A DNA stretch of 64,000 bases from an uncultured Commensalibacter sp. (GCA_945266285.1 CALYOP010000005.1:62001-126000); one strand, 5' to 3'; counted from the first letter of the stretch, positions 1-6,901 are shown. Made by a program: numbers and translations. The notes: a model not told the origin generated them from the sequence alone.

Positions 1-771
1 GTCGATTTCTGCCAATGCATCAAGGGGGTCGTTTGGAAGAGCCGTTTGGTTTTCTGTAGTTATTGCTTGTTGTATTTCTTTTTCGTTTGTAATTATATGT
101 TCGCTAACCTCTTTGTCGATCAGATCCATAACATCGGCATTCATGGGAAGCATTTTGGACAGACGACGTAAAACCGTTTTTTTTGCCATTTCACCCCACC
201 ATTTTCCCCACGGTGATTTACTGGAGCGGCCTGAAGGACTTGCATCTTTAATAGTATCGATTTCGTCCTTACTCATGACAACGAATTGATATGAACCATT
301 ATCGGAAAAATGGGCAATCGCGTATGCGCCTATTATTTCTCCCCTATCACCCGGGAATAAAGGTTTGTGGGTTAATTGCTGATTTGTTCCCTCTTCCCAT
401 ACAAAGTAATCATTCTCGTAAATCAGATGGCAACTTATCAAAATATTTTTGTTGTTATTCCTGATTCGCTTTAAAATACCTTGATACATAGGAATATACT
501 GAACGGAATTTCCAAAAATAACAAAAGCGGCTTCCCTTCCATCTGGAAGCAATCCATCTGTTGCGCATTTAATAGCCGATTGCCAAAAGCTTTTACGATT
601 GCAATTCAGCAATTCTGGAGTTGTATTTACAGCGGTTTGTAACACACGGCAAAAATGTTGTACAGGAATATGAGAAGGCAAAGCGCTCATGATCTCATTA
701 TTCATTCTGCTTAATTCTTGACGAAAACTTTCAATTGCTGACCAATTTCTTTGCATTACAGCGTTATTCAT
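1..771 (-). CDS. recT: RecT-family single-strand annealing protein (3' end outside window)
   Basis: An open frame of 257 codons runs leftward from an ATG at 771 and has no stop before the window edge, so the C-terminus is missing. The protein has the RecT family pattern: a predicted helical N-terminus, a stretch reading SCHLIYENDYFVWEEG around residues 113-128, then MSKDEID and the conserved SPWGKWWGEMAKKTVLRRL block. RecT proteins anneal complementary single strands during phage recombination and usually pair with an exonuclease. That partner ends 2 bases upstream at 774, so the two form one leftward operon. I see no defect in the visible part. Confidence 0.9.
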   Translation of the reverse strand, partial: MNNAVMQRNWSAIESFRQELSRMNNEIMSALPSHIPVQHFCRVLQTAVNTTPELLNCNRKSFWQSAIKCATDGLLPDGREAAFVIFGNSVQYIPMYQGILKRIRNNNKNILISCHLIYENDYFVWEEGTNQQLTHKPLFPGDRGEIIGAYAIAHFSDNGSYQFVVMSKDEIDTIKDASPSGRSSKSPWGKWWGEMAKKTVLRRLSKMLPMNADVMDLIDKEVSEHIITNEKEIQQAITTENQTALPNDPLDALAEID

Positions 772-773
772 AG

Positions 774-1700
774 TCAAACCTCTTTAATTAAAACCTTGCG
801 GACTTCAGAACGCCCTTTAATCACTTCACCAGGCATCGCGACGCGATCCGGCTTTTCTTGTTGAATACTTATGGAAATCACATAACCATTTGTAACAGCG
901 CATTGGTTATTGCCCATTTTGTCCATAATGCTGTTTTTTAACTGGTTACTTTCTTTTTTTAGCTGTTTGATTTTTTCATTCGTTTCTTTGTAAGATTGGC
1001 ATAGCCCAGGCAATTCATTGTCTGATGAAAAATCGACAATTTCACGAGAACTTGGACTGTAAATCGTTTTAAGGATTTCCCCATTCAGGGGAGAATCATC
1101 CATTGGTGGTGGTTTTTTATCGTGAACTGATTGCCAAAAAGCATTTATTTTCTGTCGTATTTTTTGAATAAGCTTTTGATGCGCATCATAGTGATAGAGT
1201 AAAAGGGTGTTCCCACCGACAAGTTCACAAATCACACCCCATTGATATCCTGTTGCAGCAAGTTGTTGTTGAAGTTGTAGGATAATGTGTAAAGGAGGAT
1301 GTCCATTTGCCCATTTCGAATGATGAATCATGGCATCAACATTTTTTATTTCCATCACACCTGGGCCTTGCTTTCCTTCTACCGGCGGAAGAACAATATA
1401 ATCAGGCGATGCACCCAAGCCTGGGCAAAGGTCATCTTCAAAATATCCACCTTTACGGATTTTCCAACCCTGATCTTCTGCACAACCGTGAGCAATTGGG
1501 GCCTCAAGCCTCATCCCCCACTTGATACGATCATTGTCAATTTCTGGTGGGGAAACCAGCCCTGCCTTGATACTCCAAAGACCATACAATCCATGCATGT
1601 AATCGGGTTGCACGTTAAACAGGGCAGCTACTTCTGAAGCTCCAACATGGGATTGACGTATTGCATGCCATTCGGCTTCACTGTGAATAGGAATTTCCAT
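774..1700 (-). CDS. YqaJ-type viral recombinase (exonuclease)
   Basis: This 308-residue protein matches the YqaJ/lambda-exonuclease nuclease family. It has the N-terminal RQSHVGASEVAALF segment (residues about 14-27), then GASPDYI with the catalytic Asp, GVMEIKN (Glu-X-Lys of the PD-(D/E)XK core) and a QLQQQLAATG helix. It should resect double-stranded ends to give strands for the RecT protein encoded just downstream. I chose the ATG at 1700 because it overlaps the TAA of the upstream gene (TAATG), a sign of translational coupling. The frame is open 20 codons further upstream, but that extension lies inside the neighbour and is unlikely to be used. Confidence 0.88.
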   Translation of the reverse strand: MEIPIHSEAEWHAIRQSHVGASEVAALFNVQPDYMHGLYGLWSIKAGLVSPPEIDNDRIKWGMRLEAPIAHGCAEDQGWKIRKGGYFEDDLCPGLGASPDYIVLPPVEGKQGPGVMEIKNVDAMIHHSKWANGHPPLHIILQLQQQLAATGYQWGVICELVGGNTLLLYHYDAHQKLIQKIRQKINAFWQSVHDKKPPPMDDSPLNGEILKTIYSPSSREIVDFSSDNELPGLCQSYKETNEKIKQLKKESNQLKNSIMDKMGNNQCAVTNGYVISISIQQEKPDRVAMPGEVIKGRSEVRKVLIKEV

Positions 1701-1987
1701 TATGCCGCATCTTTCTTGAAATATGAAAAATGATGCGATGATGAAAAAGTATTCATCCACCTCAAAAGCTTTTCTGCTTTCTTTTTCGCCGCTTCTATTT
1801 GGTCAATATCAAACAAATACTGGATATGATCTCTTTTGTCTTCCAGTCTTAACTTAATATATAATGGATATTCATCTATCCATTTGTCCAAATCGTTAAT
1901 TATTTCCTGGGGATTCTGCGTGTTCCAAAGAATTTCAGTAAGCCGGCGTTCAAAAACTACATTTTCCATCTTTACATTTTCAGTCAT
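1700..1987 (-). CDS. Hypothetical phage protein, 95 aa
   Basis: A small charged protein that is probably alpha-helical, with no family I recognise. It begins MTENVKMENVVFERRL and is rich in Glu, Lys and Asp, with a KKKAEKLLRW helix near residue 70. An excellent Shine-Dalgarno (AAGGAGG) lies about 10 bases before the ATG at 1987, which supports translation. Its stop overlaps the exonuclease start as TAATG, so the two are coupled. Position in a recombination operon suggests an accessory role in recombination or control of the exonuclease, but this is guesswork. Confidence 0.6.
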   Translation of the reverse strand: MTENVKMENVVFERRLTEILWNTQNPQEIINDLDKWIDEYPLYIKLRLEDKRDHIQYLFDIDQIEAAKKKAEKLLRWMNTFSSSHHFSYFKKDAA

Positions 1988-2020
1988 TTTGCATAACCTC
2001 CTTATGTTGTGTTGGTTATC

Positions 2021-2055
2021 GAGAATGAGAAGTTGCTGCTTCCCATTCTCTTTTT
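2021..2055 (+). terminator. Hairpin with T-run in a 71-bp intergenic gap
   Basis: GAGAATGAGAAG at 2021-2032 pairs, with one mismatch, with CTTCCCATTCTC at 2039-2050, followed on the + strand by five Ts. The T-run orientation suits rightward transcription, yet the genes on both sides run leftward. It may block antisense transcription, or act as an RNA processing or attenuation hairpin in the leftward message. Confidence 0.45.
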
Positions 2056-2058
2056 GGT

Positions 2059-2499
2059 TTATTCATAGGAATCGATATTGTCGGGGCTTGCTGCATCGCG
2101 ATTGGCATCCTCAATAGCTCCGTAAAGCATTTCTTCTGTAATCTGGCTATCGATCAGGTTGCAGTTCAGATTGCTGGGTGACCAATGGTCGTTGCGATCG
2201 TAAACGGCCAGAAAATTCCAGATATGATCCGATACTTCTCCGAGATACCTATCCAGATACGAGGTGTAAGCCTTCGCCTCATCAATGTGTTTTAAAATAC
2301 CATAACAAGATTTAAAAAAGTGATTGGCATCCTCAGACGCAATCAGTTCTTCAAACCGGTCAATAAAGCGTTTTGATGCTTCTGACTGCAAAAGCTGTTG
2401 CTGAATTTCCTGATCAATATCCCGCCACGTATCCACATCATCCCCAAAGATCGTAGGCTCTGGAAAATACCAATCCGGCGGGTCGCATACTTCATACAT
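2059..2499 (-). CDS. Hypothetical acidic phage protein, 146 aa
   Basis: An acidic protein (many Asp and Glu) starting MYEVCDPPDWYFPEPTIFGDD, with predicted helices in its middle and no recognisable domain, signal peptide or membrane segment. It overlaps the last 8 bases of the upstream MarR-like gene (2492-2499), so both should be on one leftward transcript. Its function cannot be read from the sequence. The gene is intact, and its ATG at 2499 is the only sensible start given the overlap. Confidence 0.55.
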   Translation of the reverse strand: MYEVCDPPDWYFPEPTIFGDDVDTWRDIDQEIQQQLLQSEASKRFIDRFEELIASEDANHFFKSCYGILKHIDEAKAYTSYLDRYLGEVSDHIWNFLAVYDRNDHWSPSNLNCNLIDSQITEEMLYGAIEDANRDAASPDNIDSYE

Positions 2500-2809
2500 G
2501 GTACAAACCCTGTTCCAGACGTTTGAAGAATATTTTTCCTTTCCGTGTTTTGGTTAACTCAATTAAGCGGCGGTCGTCTTTGCTGGTATTTCGTCTTAAC
2601 AGGTCAATTTCTTCGAGCCTGTCCAAAGCACGGGTTACGGCTGGTTTGGAAAGATTTAATGCAGCCGCAAAATCCCTGACGCTGCCCTGTTGATTGAGAA
2701 CATAAAGTTGAATAAGAACGGCAAGCTGGCGAATGGTCAACTGCTTGTCATCATTCTTTGCCATATGCGTTAGCCAGGCGGCCTGCTCTTTAAGGGGTTG
2801 GGTGTTCAT
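2492..2809 (-). CDS. MarR-like winged-helix regulator
   Basis: This 105-residue protein is a compact winged helix of MarR type. Residues 24-42 form a helix (TIRQLAVLIQLYVLNQQGS), residues 43-70 hold the helix-turn-helix (VRDFAAALNLSKPAVTRALDRLEE), and DLLRRNTSKDDRRLIELT at 71-88 is the classic MarR wing with its DxR motif. It is shorter than typical MarR proteins (about 140 residues), lacking part of the dimerisation helices. It heads a leftward operon with the recombination genes and sits next to a pair of palindromic sites at 2848-2893, which could be bound by it or by the neighbouring XRE protein. Confidence 0.75.
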   Translation of the reverse strand: MNTQPLKEQAAWLTHMAKNDDKQLTIRQLAVLIQLYVLNQQGSVRDFAAALNLSKPAVTRALDRLEEIDLLRRNTSKDDRRLIELTKTRKGKIFFKRLEQGLYHV

Positions 2810-2847
2810 AGGAGGAACTCCGTAATTATTTCGATAGAATGATATTA

Positions 2848-2893
2848 CGTATGATACGAAGTTATAGTCAAAAATTATTTTACGTATTAACCG
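2848..2893. promoter_or_regulatory. Operator pair, CGTAT-n-ATACG type
   Basis: Site A (2848-2858) reads CGTATGATACG, a perfect 5-1-5 palindrome; site B (2883-2893) reads CGTATTAACCG, a degenerate version. Their centres are 35 bp apart. The same pair with the same 35-bp spacing recurs at 3240-3285 on the other side of the XRE gene, so the 105-aa XRE protein is the likeliest ligand. Confidence 0.55.
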
Positions 2894-2904
2894 AAATTAA
2901 AAAC

Positions 2905-3222
2905 TTATTTAAGGATCAACCTAATTGAATCCTGAAGATGCTTGGGGGCATTCCGATATTTTTTCAGAAGCTCAGACTCTTCTTTTGTCGGTTTGTCTTT
3001 CGATTCCTGATTGAAGAATACAAGTGTGTCGAGGGGAACATTAAAGTGTTGAGCAATCTTGATAAGCTTGCTTAACTCTGGATTATACTTACCTTTTTCC
3101 CATTCACTAATCGTTGATATTGCCGCATCAGCTATGGCAGCGATATCCGCTTGACCCAACTGTCTGCTTTTTCTGAATGCCCTCAGGCTCTCACCGATCT
3201 TCATAAGATCATATAACAACAT
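2905..3222 (-). CDS. XRE-family repressor, 105 aa
   Basis: A Cro/CI-type helix-turn-helix occupies roughly residues 9-65 (IGESLRAFRKSRQLGQADIAAIADAAISTISEWEKG and following helices), with a short C-terminal tail KKYRNAPKHLQDSIRLILK. It lacks a LexA-like peptidase domain, so it would be inactivated by an antirepressor rather than by RecA-driven self-cleavage. The M7 codon could also start the protein (MKIGESLRAFRK is typical for the family). It is flanked on both sides by paired CGTAT-n-ATACG sites, consistent with repression of its own promoter and of the MarR/recombination operon. Confidence 0.8.
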   Translation of the reverse strand: MLLYDLMKIGESLRAFRKSRQLGQADIAAIADAAISTISEWEKGKYNPELSKLIKIAQHFNVPLDTLVFFNQESKDKPTKEESELLKKYRNAPKHLQDSIRLILK

Positions 3223-3239
3223 CTTCCGAACTTTTAATT

Positions 3240-3285
3240 CGTATCAACCGTAAAATAATAATTGATTTTTATTTCGTGTCATACG
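3240..3285. promoter_or_regulatory. Operator pair upstream of the 105-aa XRE gene
   Basis: CGTATCAACCG (3240-3250) and CGTGTCATACG (3275-3285) are two imperfect copies of the CGTAT-n-ATACG palindrome, with centres 35 bp apart, exactly the spacing of the pair at 2848-2893. They lie just upstream of the leftward XRE gene (start 3222), so autoregulation is likely. Confidence 0.55.
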
Positions 3286-3339
3286 AATAATAAATCACTG
3301 CTCTTTATCATTGTAAATATGTAAGGGATGTGGCCTCGG

Positions 3340-3669
3340 TCATATCCCTGCCCCAACGGGTTTTTTGATGGAGGGAAGCACTTCCGAAGTTACACATTTC
3401 TTGAAACGTTTGGCTTCGGGTTTGCGACTGCGAAGGATCAGACTGTAAAGACCAGATTCGTTGATAATGGTTTTATTAGGGTTTCCATCGGTACCGTCCA
3501 TAATACGGACGGTACTTTTTTCATCATCATCAAGTCGAGATGTAACGTTTCTCGAGTTTTCCAACTCCAAGATTTTACATACATCTTTCAGCACAAACCA
3601 CGGTTCATTATTCTGGCTGATAACCCTTACGTCTGAACCGTTGAAATTAAATGGTATGATATTCATCAT
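3340..3669 (-). CDS. Bro-N domain protein (antirepressor-like, single domain)
   Basis: The protein is a bare BRO-N domain of about 109 residues: DVRVISQNNEPWFVLKDVCKILEL near the start, then NESGLYSLILRSRKPEAKRFKKCVTSEVLPSIKK at the end, the signature of phage antirepressors. The C-terminal ANT/KilA-C domain of two-domain antirepressors is absent and the gene stops cleanly, so it may be a natural single-domain form. I place the start at 3669 (MMNIIPF), six bases after a GAGG ribosome-binding site. An upstream in-frame ATG at 3681 overlaps the hairpin and has no such site. The full two-domain relative lies at 28751. Confidence 0.72.
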   Translation of the reverse strand: MMNIIPFNFNGSDVRVISQNNEPWFVLKDVCKILELENSRNVTSRLDDDEKSTVRIMDGTDGNPNKTIINESGLYSLILRSRKPEAKRFKKCVTSEVLPSIKKPVGAGI

Positions 3670-3672
3670 AAA

Positions 3673-3699
3673 AAACCTCATACGTTGTGTATGAGGTTT
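3673..3699 (-). promoter_or_regulatory. Terminator-like hairpin that contains the Bro-N ribosome-binding site
   Basis: On the minus strand AAACCTCATAC (3699-3689) and GTATGAGGTTT (3683-3673) form a perfect 11-bp stem with a 5-base loop, directly followed by a U-run ending at the ATG at 3669. The GAGG ribosome-binding site lies in the 3' arm. The element could terminate transcription just before the gene or hide the ribosome-binding site. A similar arrangement occurs at 11376-11392. Confidence 0.6.
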
Positions 3700-3702
3700 A
3701 TT

Positions 3703-3752
3703 GTAAGTTTATCTTACATTTATGTCAATAGATAAATGTTCGTCATTCTTAC
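3703..3752. promoter_or_regulatory. Operator pair, GTAAG-N5-CTTAC type
   Basis: GTAAG-TTTAT-CTTAC at 3703-3717 is a perfect palindrome with a 5-bp centre; GTTCG-TCATT-CTTAC at 3738-3752 keeps one half-site. Centres (3710 and 3745) are 35 bp apart. The same palindrome class and the same spacing occur at 5803-5852 between the divergent lysogeny regulators, suggesting one repressor controls both. Confidence 0.55.
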
Positions 3753-3877
3753 ATTTTATTTACCAATTGGAATAAGCTAATGTATTATAAGGAATAATTA
3801 ACAATTCAATATATTTTAATTGAGGATAATGTCTTCGATTTTGCTTACTTAAGAAAATAAATAAATATTATTTTCTA

Positions 3878-4276
3878 TTAATCTGAATGTTTTCGAAATT
3901 TTGCAAAAAATGGTTGATCTCTTTTCTCCATATTAAAAAGATATTTCCCAACCAAATACCAATTCCCAAATATAGAAGCCGTGGTTGTAGTAAGCAAAGT
4001 TATAAATTCCGATTGCGTTAGACCTTTGTGAAAACAGAACTGAGCAAGAATAAACACCGCCAAAATCCCCATCCAAATCCAACTTAGTCTGAATGCACAT
4101 TTTGAATACTTAATTCGCTCATCTTGATTTTGTTGACGATGCTTATTTTTAAGTTGCTGCTTTTTCTCTTTCCAATCAGTGAAAGTTTCTTCTGCTTCTA
4201 CTTCTGGTGTAGAATTTTTGTCAACTTCTATTACTTGACTATCATCATTTTCGATATTTAAATCCCGACGCTGCAT
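3878..4276 (-). CDS. Two-helix membrane protein, candidate toxin of Panacea pair
   Basis: A 132-residue protein with a charged, Glu/Lys/Gln-rich N-terminal half (TDWKEKKQQLKNKHRQQNQDERIKY) and two predicted membrane helices, WIWMGILAVFILAQFCFHKG and TLLTTTTASIFGNWYLVGKYLF, at residues of about 68-115. It starts 11 bases after the stop of the Panacea-domain gene, as toxins do in panAT operons, where small membrane proteins are one of several known toxin classes. I favour the ATG at 4276 over a TTG three codons upstream. I do not recognise a named family; toxin status rests on context and topology. Confidence 0.5.
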   Translation of the reverse strand: MQRRDLNIENDDSQVIEVDKNSTPEVEAEETFTDWKEKKQQLKNKHRQQNQDERIKYSKCAFRLSWIWMGILAVFILAQFCFHKGLTQSEFITLLTTTTASIFGNWYLVGKYLFNMEKRDQPFFAKFRKHSD

Positions 4277-4287
4277 TATTAACAATC

Positions 4288-4788
4288 TTATACAAAACCA
4301 GGATCAAGCTTTTTAGCTTCTAATCGGAAATAATTTTTAATAATATCATCTGGTATTCTATGATGAATTGGAACAATATAATTGTTACGCTCTGCCTCTA
4401 TTTGCCAAGGCGTACCTTTTTCATGAGTCATCGCAGACAACTCAAAACCCGACAATTTACCGTAACGTTGCCATATCCAATTGACTAGATTTTGAGTGTT
4501 TTCATCTTTTTCGCTAATTGATGGCGGATTTTCAAAAGGGTTGCTCTTTTGGGTTTGTAAAACTCTGTCACGACCATAATTGGTAAGTGAATTATATAAA
4601 GAATTGAAGACAGGACCATATCTCCAAACTTCAGGACCTTCGGTCATAATAGGCTTGTCATGCCATGCCAACCACCAACCATACGCAAAAAAACAAAGTT
4701 TTTGAAGCTTCATATGATGAAGGCCTTCATTACCAGATTTTATTATAAACTGATTTGCAAAGGCCAGCGGTGTGTAAGGTCCCTGCAT
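4288..4788 (-). CDS. Panacea-domain protein (DUF4065, SocA/GepA type), likely antitoxin
   Basis: The 166 residues match the Panacea/DUF4065 domain: an N-terminal PLAFANQFI helix, LHHMKLQKLCFFAYGWWLAW (residues about 24-43), the strongly conserved EGPEVWRYGPVFNSLYNSL block (51-69), and a C-terminal ELSAMTHEKGTPWQIE motif (about 116-131). Panacea domains are known antitoxins that neutralise unrelated toxins, usually from the same operon. Here the downstream neighbour is a two-helix membrane protein. Upstream are a 25-codon ORF (4872-4949) and an XRE gene, all leftward. SocA-like proteolysis adaptor function is the main alternative. Confidence 0.8.
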   Translation of the reverse strand: MQGPYTPLAFANQFIIKSGNEGLHHMKLQKLCFFAYGWWLAWHDKPIMTEGPEVWRYGPVFNSLYNSLTNYGRDRVLQTQKSNPFENPPSISEKDENTQNLVNWIWQRYGKLSGFELSAMTHEKGTPWQIEAERNNYIVPIHHRIPDDIIKNYFRLEAKKLDPGFV

Positions 4789-4871
4789 CTCTTCTTCCTT
4801 TTAGGTATATATGTAATCAAAGAAATTTAACCCTTAGATATATTATACAACTTATAATACCGATTCACACC

Positions 4872-4949
4872 TTAAATAGTATCCCGATTAAGAGAAGGGT
4901 TTTGCTCTTGATTTTCGGACTGACTATTTTCGTCATGTTCTTCTGTCAT
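4872..4949 (-). CDS. Possible 25-aa acidic leader peptide
   Basis: ATG at 4949 is preceded by a strong GGGGAG ribosome-binding site six bases away and opens a 25-codon frame rich in Glu, Asp, Gln and Asn, ending TAA at 4872. It lies between the XRE gene and the Panacea gene, all leftward. It may be a real micro-protein or a translated leader. The evidence is the ribosome-binding site and the lack of competing frames. Confidence 0.35.
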   Translation of the reverse strand: MTEEHDENSQSENQEQNPSLNRDTI

Positions 4950-4961
4950 AAAACTCTCCCC

Positions 4962-5327
4962 TTATTTAACTTTAAATAAAATCACATTATTTTTTTTATT
5001 TTCCTTCTGCGTTCTTTGCAGAAGAAGTTTTAAGATGGTTTGAGCTTCATCTTCTGGTAAATTTCTATAAGCATATAGCAGCATTGCCTCATCTTCATTT
5101 TGGGCTTTTGCTAGCTCTTTATGATCTTGTTCAGAAGTCAGCCAATCAAGGGATACATTAAGTTCTTTGGACATTTTAATAAGTAACTCCCTGCCTGGTA
5201 TTTTCTTGTTATTTTCTATTTGTGATAAATACGATCTATCAACATCTAAAGATGCAACAAAATCTGCCTGTTTAAGGTTTTTCTGCCGCCTTAATTTTCT
5301 AATTTTTTCGCCTATAGTTTCTACCAT
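4962..5327 (-). CDS. XRE-family regulator, 121 aa
   Basis: A helix-turn-helix fills residues 5-62 (IGEKIRKLRRQKNLKQADFVASLDVDRSYLSQIENNKK), followed by NVSLDWLTSEQ and a C-terminal helical region containing EDEAMLLYAYRNLPEDEAQ. It is clearly a paralogue of the protein at 5431-5784 (shared DWLTS and LLYAYR motifs). Neither has a self-cleaving peptidase domain. It probably heads the operon with the 25-aa ORF and the Panacea pair and could regulate that module. Whether it also acts in lysogeny control cannot be told from sequence. Confidence 0.78.
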   Translation of the reverse strand: MVETIGEKIRKLRRQKNLKQADFVASLDVDRSYLSQIENNKKIPGRELLIKMSKELNVSLDWLTSEQDHKELAKAQNEDEAMLLYAYRNLPEDEAQTILKLLLQRTQKENKKNNVILFKVK

Positions 5328-5430
5328 AATTTTATTTATAACGAGCGTCCTTGAATCAAGTAGAAGAGTATATTACTAATATATAGTAATTCTCTATAAA
5401 TCATTACCACTTATACCCTTCTACTTAGAA

Positions 5431-5784
5431 TTATTCAGAAGAAACTTTCTTATCTACAGATTCAAGCATCAAATTAAGAAACATTTCTGCCTTTTCCGCT
5501 TTCATATGACGGTATGCATAGAGCAAAAGAGCCTCTTTTTCGTCTAAGGCTTGAGCCGGAGAATCGGTTTCCTTATCACTTGTAAGCCAATCTAAAGAAA
5601 CATTGAAGAAAATAGCAGTAGCCATAAGTGTTTCCCTTCCAGGATATTCTCTACCCCTCTCAATCCCTGTAAGAAAGGGACGGGACACTCCTAATGCCTC
5701 AGCAACTTCTGCCTGTGTTAGGTTCTTTTCTTTGCGTAACTTTTTAATTTTCTGACCAAGTGTTTCCATACAAAAATAATGCAT
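5431..5784 (-). CDS. CI-like lysogeny repressor (XRE family)
   Basis: A 117-residue protein (or 112 from METLGQ at 5769) with a helix-turn-helix at about residues 8-65 (LGQKIKKLRKEKNLTQAEVAEALGVSRPFLTGIERG) and a C-terminal oligomerisation-type tail containing LLYAYRHMKAEKAEMFLNL. It is transcribed away from the Cro/YdaS-like gene at 5862, the classic repressor/Cro arrangement. There is no RecA-type peptidase, so induction would need an antirepressor, and Bro-N/ANT proteins are encoded at 3340 and 28751. No clear ribosome-binding site precedes either start. A TATAAA box at 5795-5790 would place the mRNA 5' end almost exactly at the ATG at 5784, so the transcript may be leaderless. Confidence 0.72.
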   Translation of the reverse strand: MHYFCMETLGQKIKKLRKEKNLTQAEVAEALGVSRPFLTGIERGREYPGRETLMATAIFFNVSLDWLTSDKETDSPAQALDEKEALLLYAYRHMKAEKAEMFLNLMLESVDKKVSSE

Positions 5785-5802
5785 TAATTTTTATAATGAT
5801 GG

Positions 5803-5855
5803 GATTGTTTAGCTTACATTAGGTATTGACAAATTAAGTAAGTCATACTTACATT
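5803..5855 (+). promoter_or_regulatory. Divergent early promoter region with operator pair
   Basis: Rightward promoter: TTGACA at 5826-5831, 18-bp spacer, TACATT at 5850-5855. The predicted 5' end coincides with the ATG at 5862. The perfect palindrome GTAAG-TCATA-CTTAC (5838-5852) covers the spacer and -10 region; a half-conserved copy, GATTG-TTTAG-CTTAC, lies at 5803-5817, 35 bp away centre to centre. A repressor bound here would shut off the rightward early promoter. Confidence 0.6.
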
Positions 5856-5861
5856 AGCTGC

Positions 5862-6053
5862 ATGAGGACGATAAAAGAAATCATCAAAAATGCAGGTGGT
5901 ATTTCTGTTGTTGCTAGAGCCATCCAACGAAATCATCAGACGATTTATTACTGGAAACGGGTTCCCGCTATCCACGTCATAACGCTTGAAAAACTGACGG
6001 GCATTCCGCGTGAAGAACTCCGTCCGGACATATTTGGAAAGGAAGAGCGATGA
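5862..6053 (+). CDS. Cro/YdaS-like DNA-binding protein
   Basis: A 63-residue protein with the YdaS/Cro pattern: IKEIIKNAGGISVVARAIQRNHQTIYYWKRVPAIHVITLEKLTGIPREELRPDI. The GGISVVARAI-NHQTIYYW segment is the helix-turn-helix and the ending ELRPDIFG is typical of YdaS-type proteins. It is the first gene on the rightward early transcript and is expected to antagonise the CI-like repressor. No ribosome-binding site is visible and the predicted transcription start is at the ATG, so translation may be leaderless. Its stop overlaps the next ATG (ATGA). Confidence 0.78.
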   Translation: MRTIKEIIKNAGGISVVARAIQRNHQTIYYWKRVPAIHVITLEKLTGIPREELRPDIFGKEER

Positions 6054-6400
6054 GTGATGAAACACAAGGAAAATGCTTTGTCCGGTGTATAAATTATCGG
6101 CGGTTATGGTTTGATGTGAACAACAACACGCCTGGTTTTGAGACGGCCCCCAATACTGGTTCGGTATTGCGTGTTTCTATTAAGTGTTCAAGAGATTTTC
6201 CTCTCCAAAGCATGAATGACTTCTGGGCAAGATTGTTTATTGGTGAAAATTACCTGGCTCATTTCAAGCTTATTACCGTTCAAAATTGGGTTACAGTTTG
6301 GGAAGCCATAACATTATGTCGTGAATCGGAATTTGATGGAGACCCATCTGTAGCAAAGAAAGCATTTCACCTTCTAGAATTTTCTTTGGAAGGGATTTGA
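6050..6400 (+). CDS. Hypothetical early phage protein, 116 aa
   Basis: Starts at an ATG overlapping the stop of the Cro-like gene (ATGA), implying coupling. The protein contains RCINYRRLWFDVNNNTPGFETAPNTG and ends KAFHLLEFSLEGI, with no recognisable domain. Its last 110 bases overlap the opposite-strand gene remnant at 6291-6791. Coupling to the upstream gene supports the reading frame; function is unknown. Confidence 0.5.
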   Translation: MSDETQGKCFVRCINYRRLWFDVNNNTPGFETAPNTGSVLRVSIKCSRDFPLQSMNDFWARLFIGENYLAHFKLITVQNWVTVWEAITLCRESEFDGDPSVAKKAFHLLEFSLEGI

Positions 6401-6791
6401 GATGGGCTTTAAGCGAGTTCTTTTCCTTTTCAGAAATATTGCTTGCCTCGATCTTGGCTTCAATAAGCTGTTTGATCGTATCCACTTCAAAGCGAACGGT
6501 AATTGTATTCTTTTTGGCAGTAAGGCCACCATTTTCCAAAAGAAAATCAATTCCTTCTTTGGTGAGTGTCATCGGGGCAGCAGTATAAAACTTTCCTTCC
6601 CTATCTATCCTCTAGGGAAGACCACCAAGGGCATTCTTTACAAAGCCATGATCTACCAAATAAATGAAATGTCGCTTGTTTATTTCAGTATGTTCAATTC
6701 TTTCAAAAACATCAAACGCCGTATTGTCGATTTCTTCAGCAAAAATATTCAAAATTTCAAGAATCAGATCATCATCGATCAAATTTTTCAT
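6291..6791 (-). pseudogene. Winged-helix-like protein gene interrupted by an in-frame amber codon
   Basis: Reading leftward from ATG 6791 (ribosome-binding site AAAGGA) gives a winged-helix-like N-terminal part ending at a TAG at 6612-6614. The same frame continues without another stop through MTLTKEGIDFLLENGGLTAK and a charged C-terminal region to 6291. The two parts together look like one protein of about 165 residues with a DNA-binding-like head and an LT-x-EGIDFLLENGGL motif I have seen in hypothetical proteins. TAG would arise from CAG (Gln) by one base change. TAG is used as an ordinary stop elsewhere in this prophage, so suppression is not expected. The C-terminal part could be translated separately from ATG 6572. 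Confidence 0.6.
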
Positions 6792-6901
6792 ACGAGTTTG
6801 TCCTTTGTTGTTTCGGGAGAAGAACATTGTGACAAAGTGGGGGGTGATTCGCAATTCATGGTTGCGCACCCCTCAAATCCGGTTATGGGGGGATAATGGT
6901 C

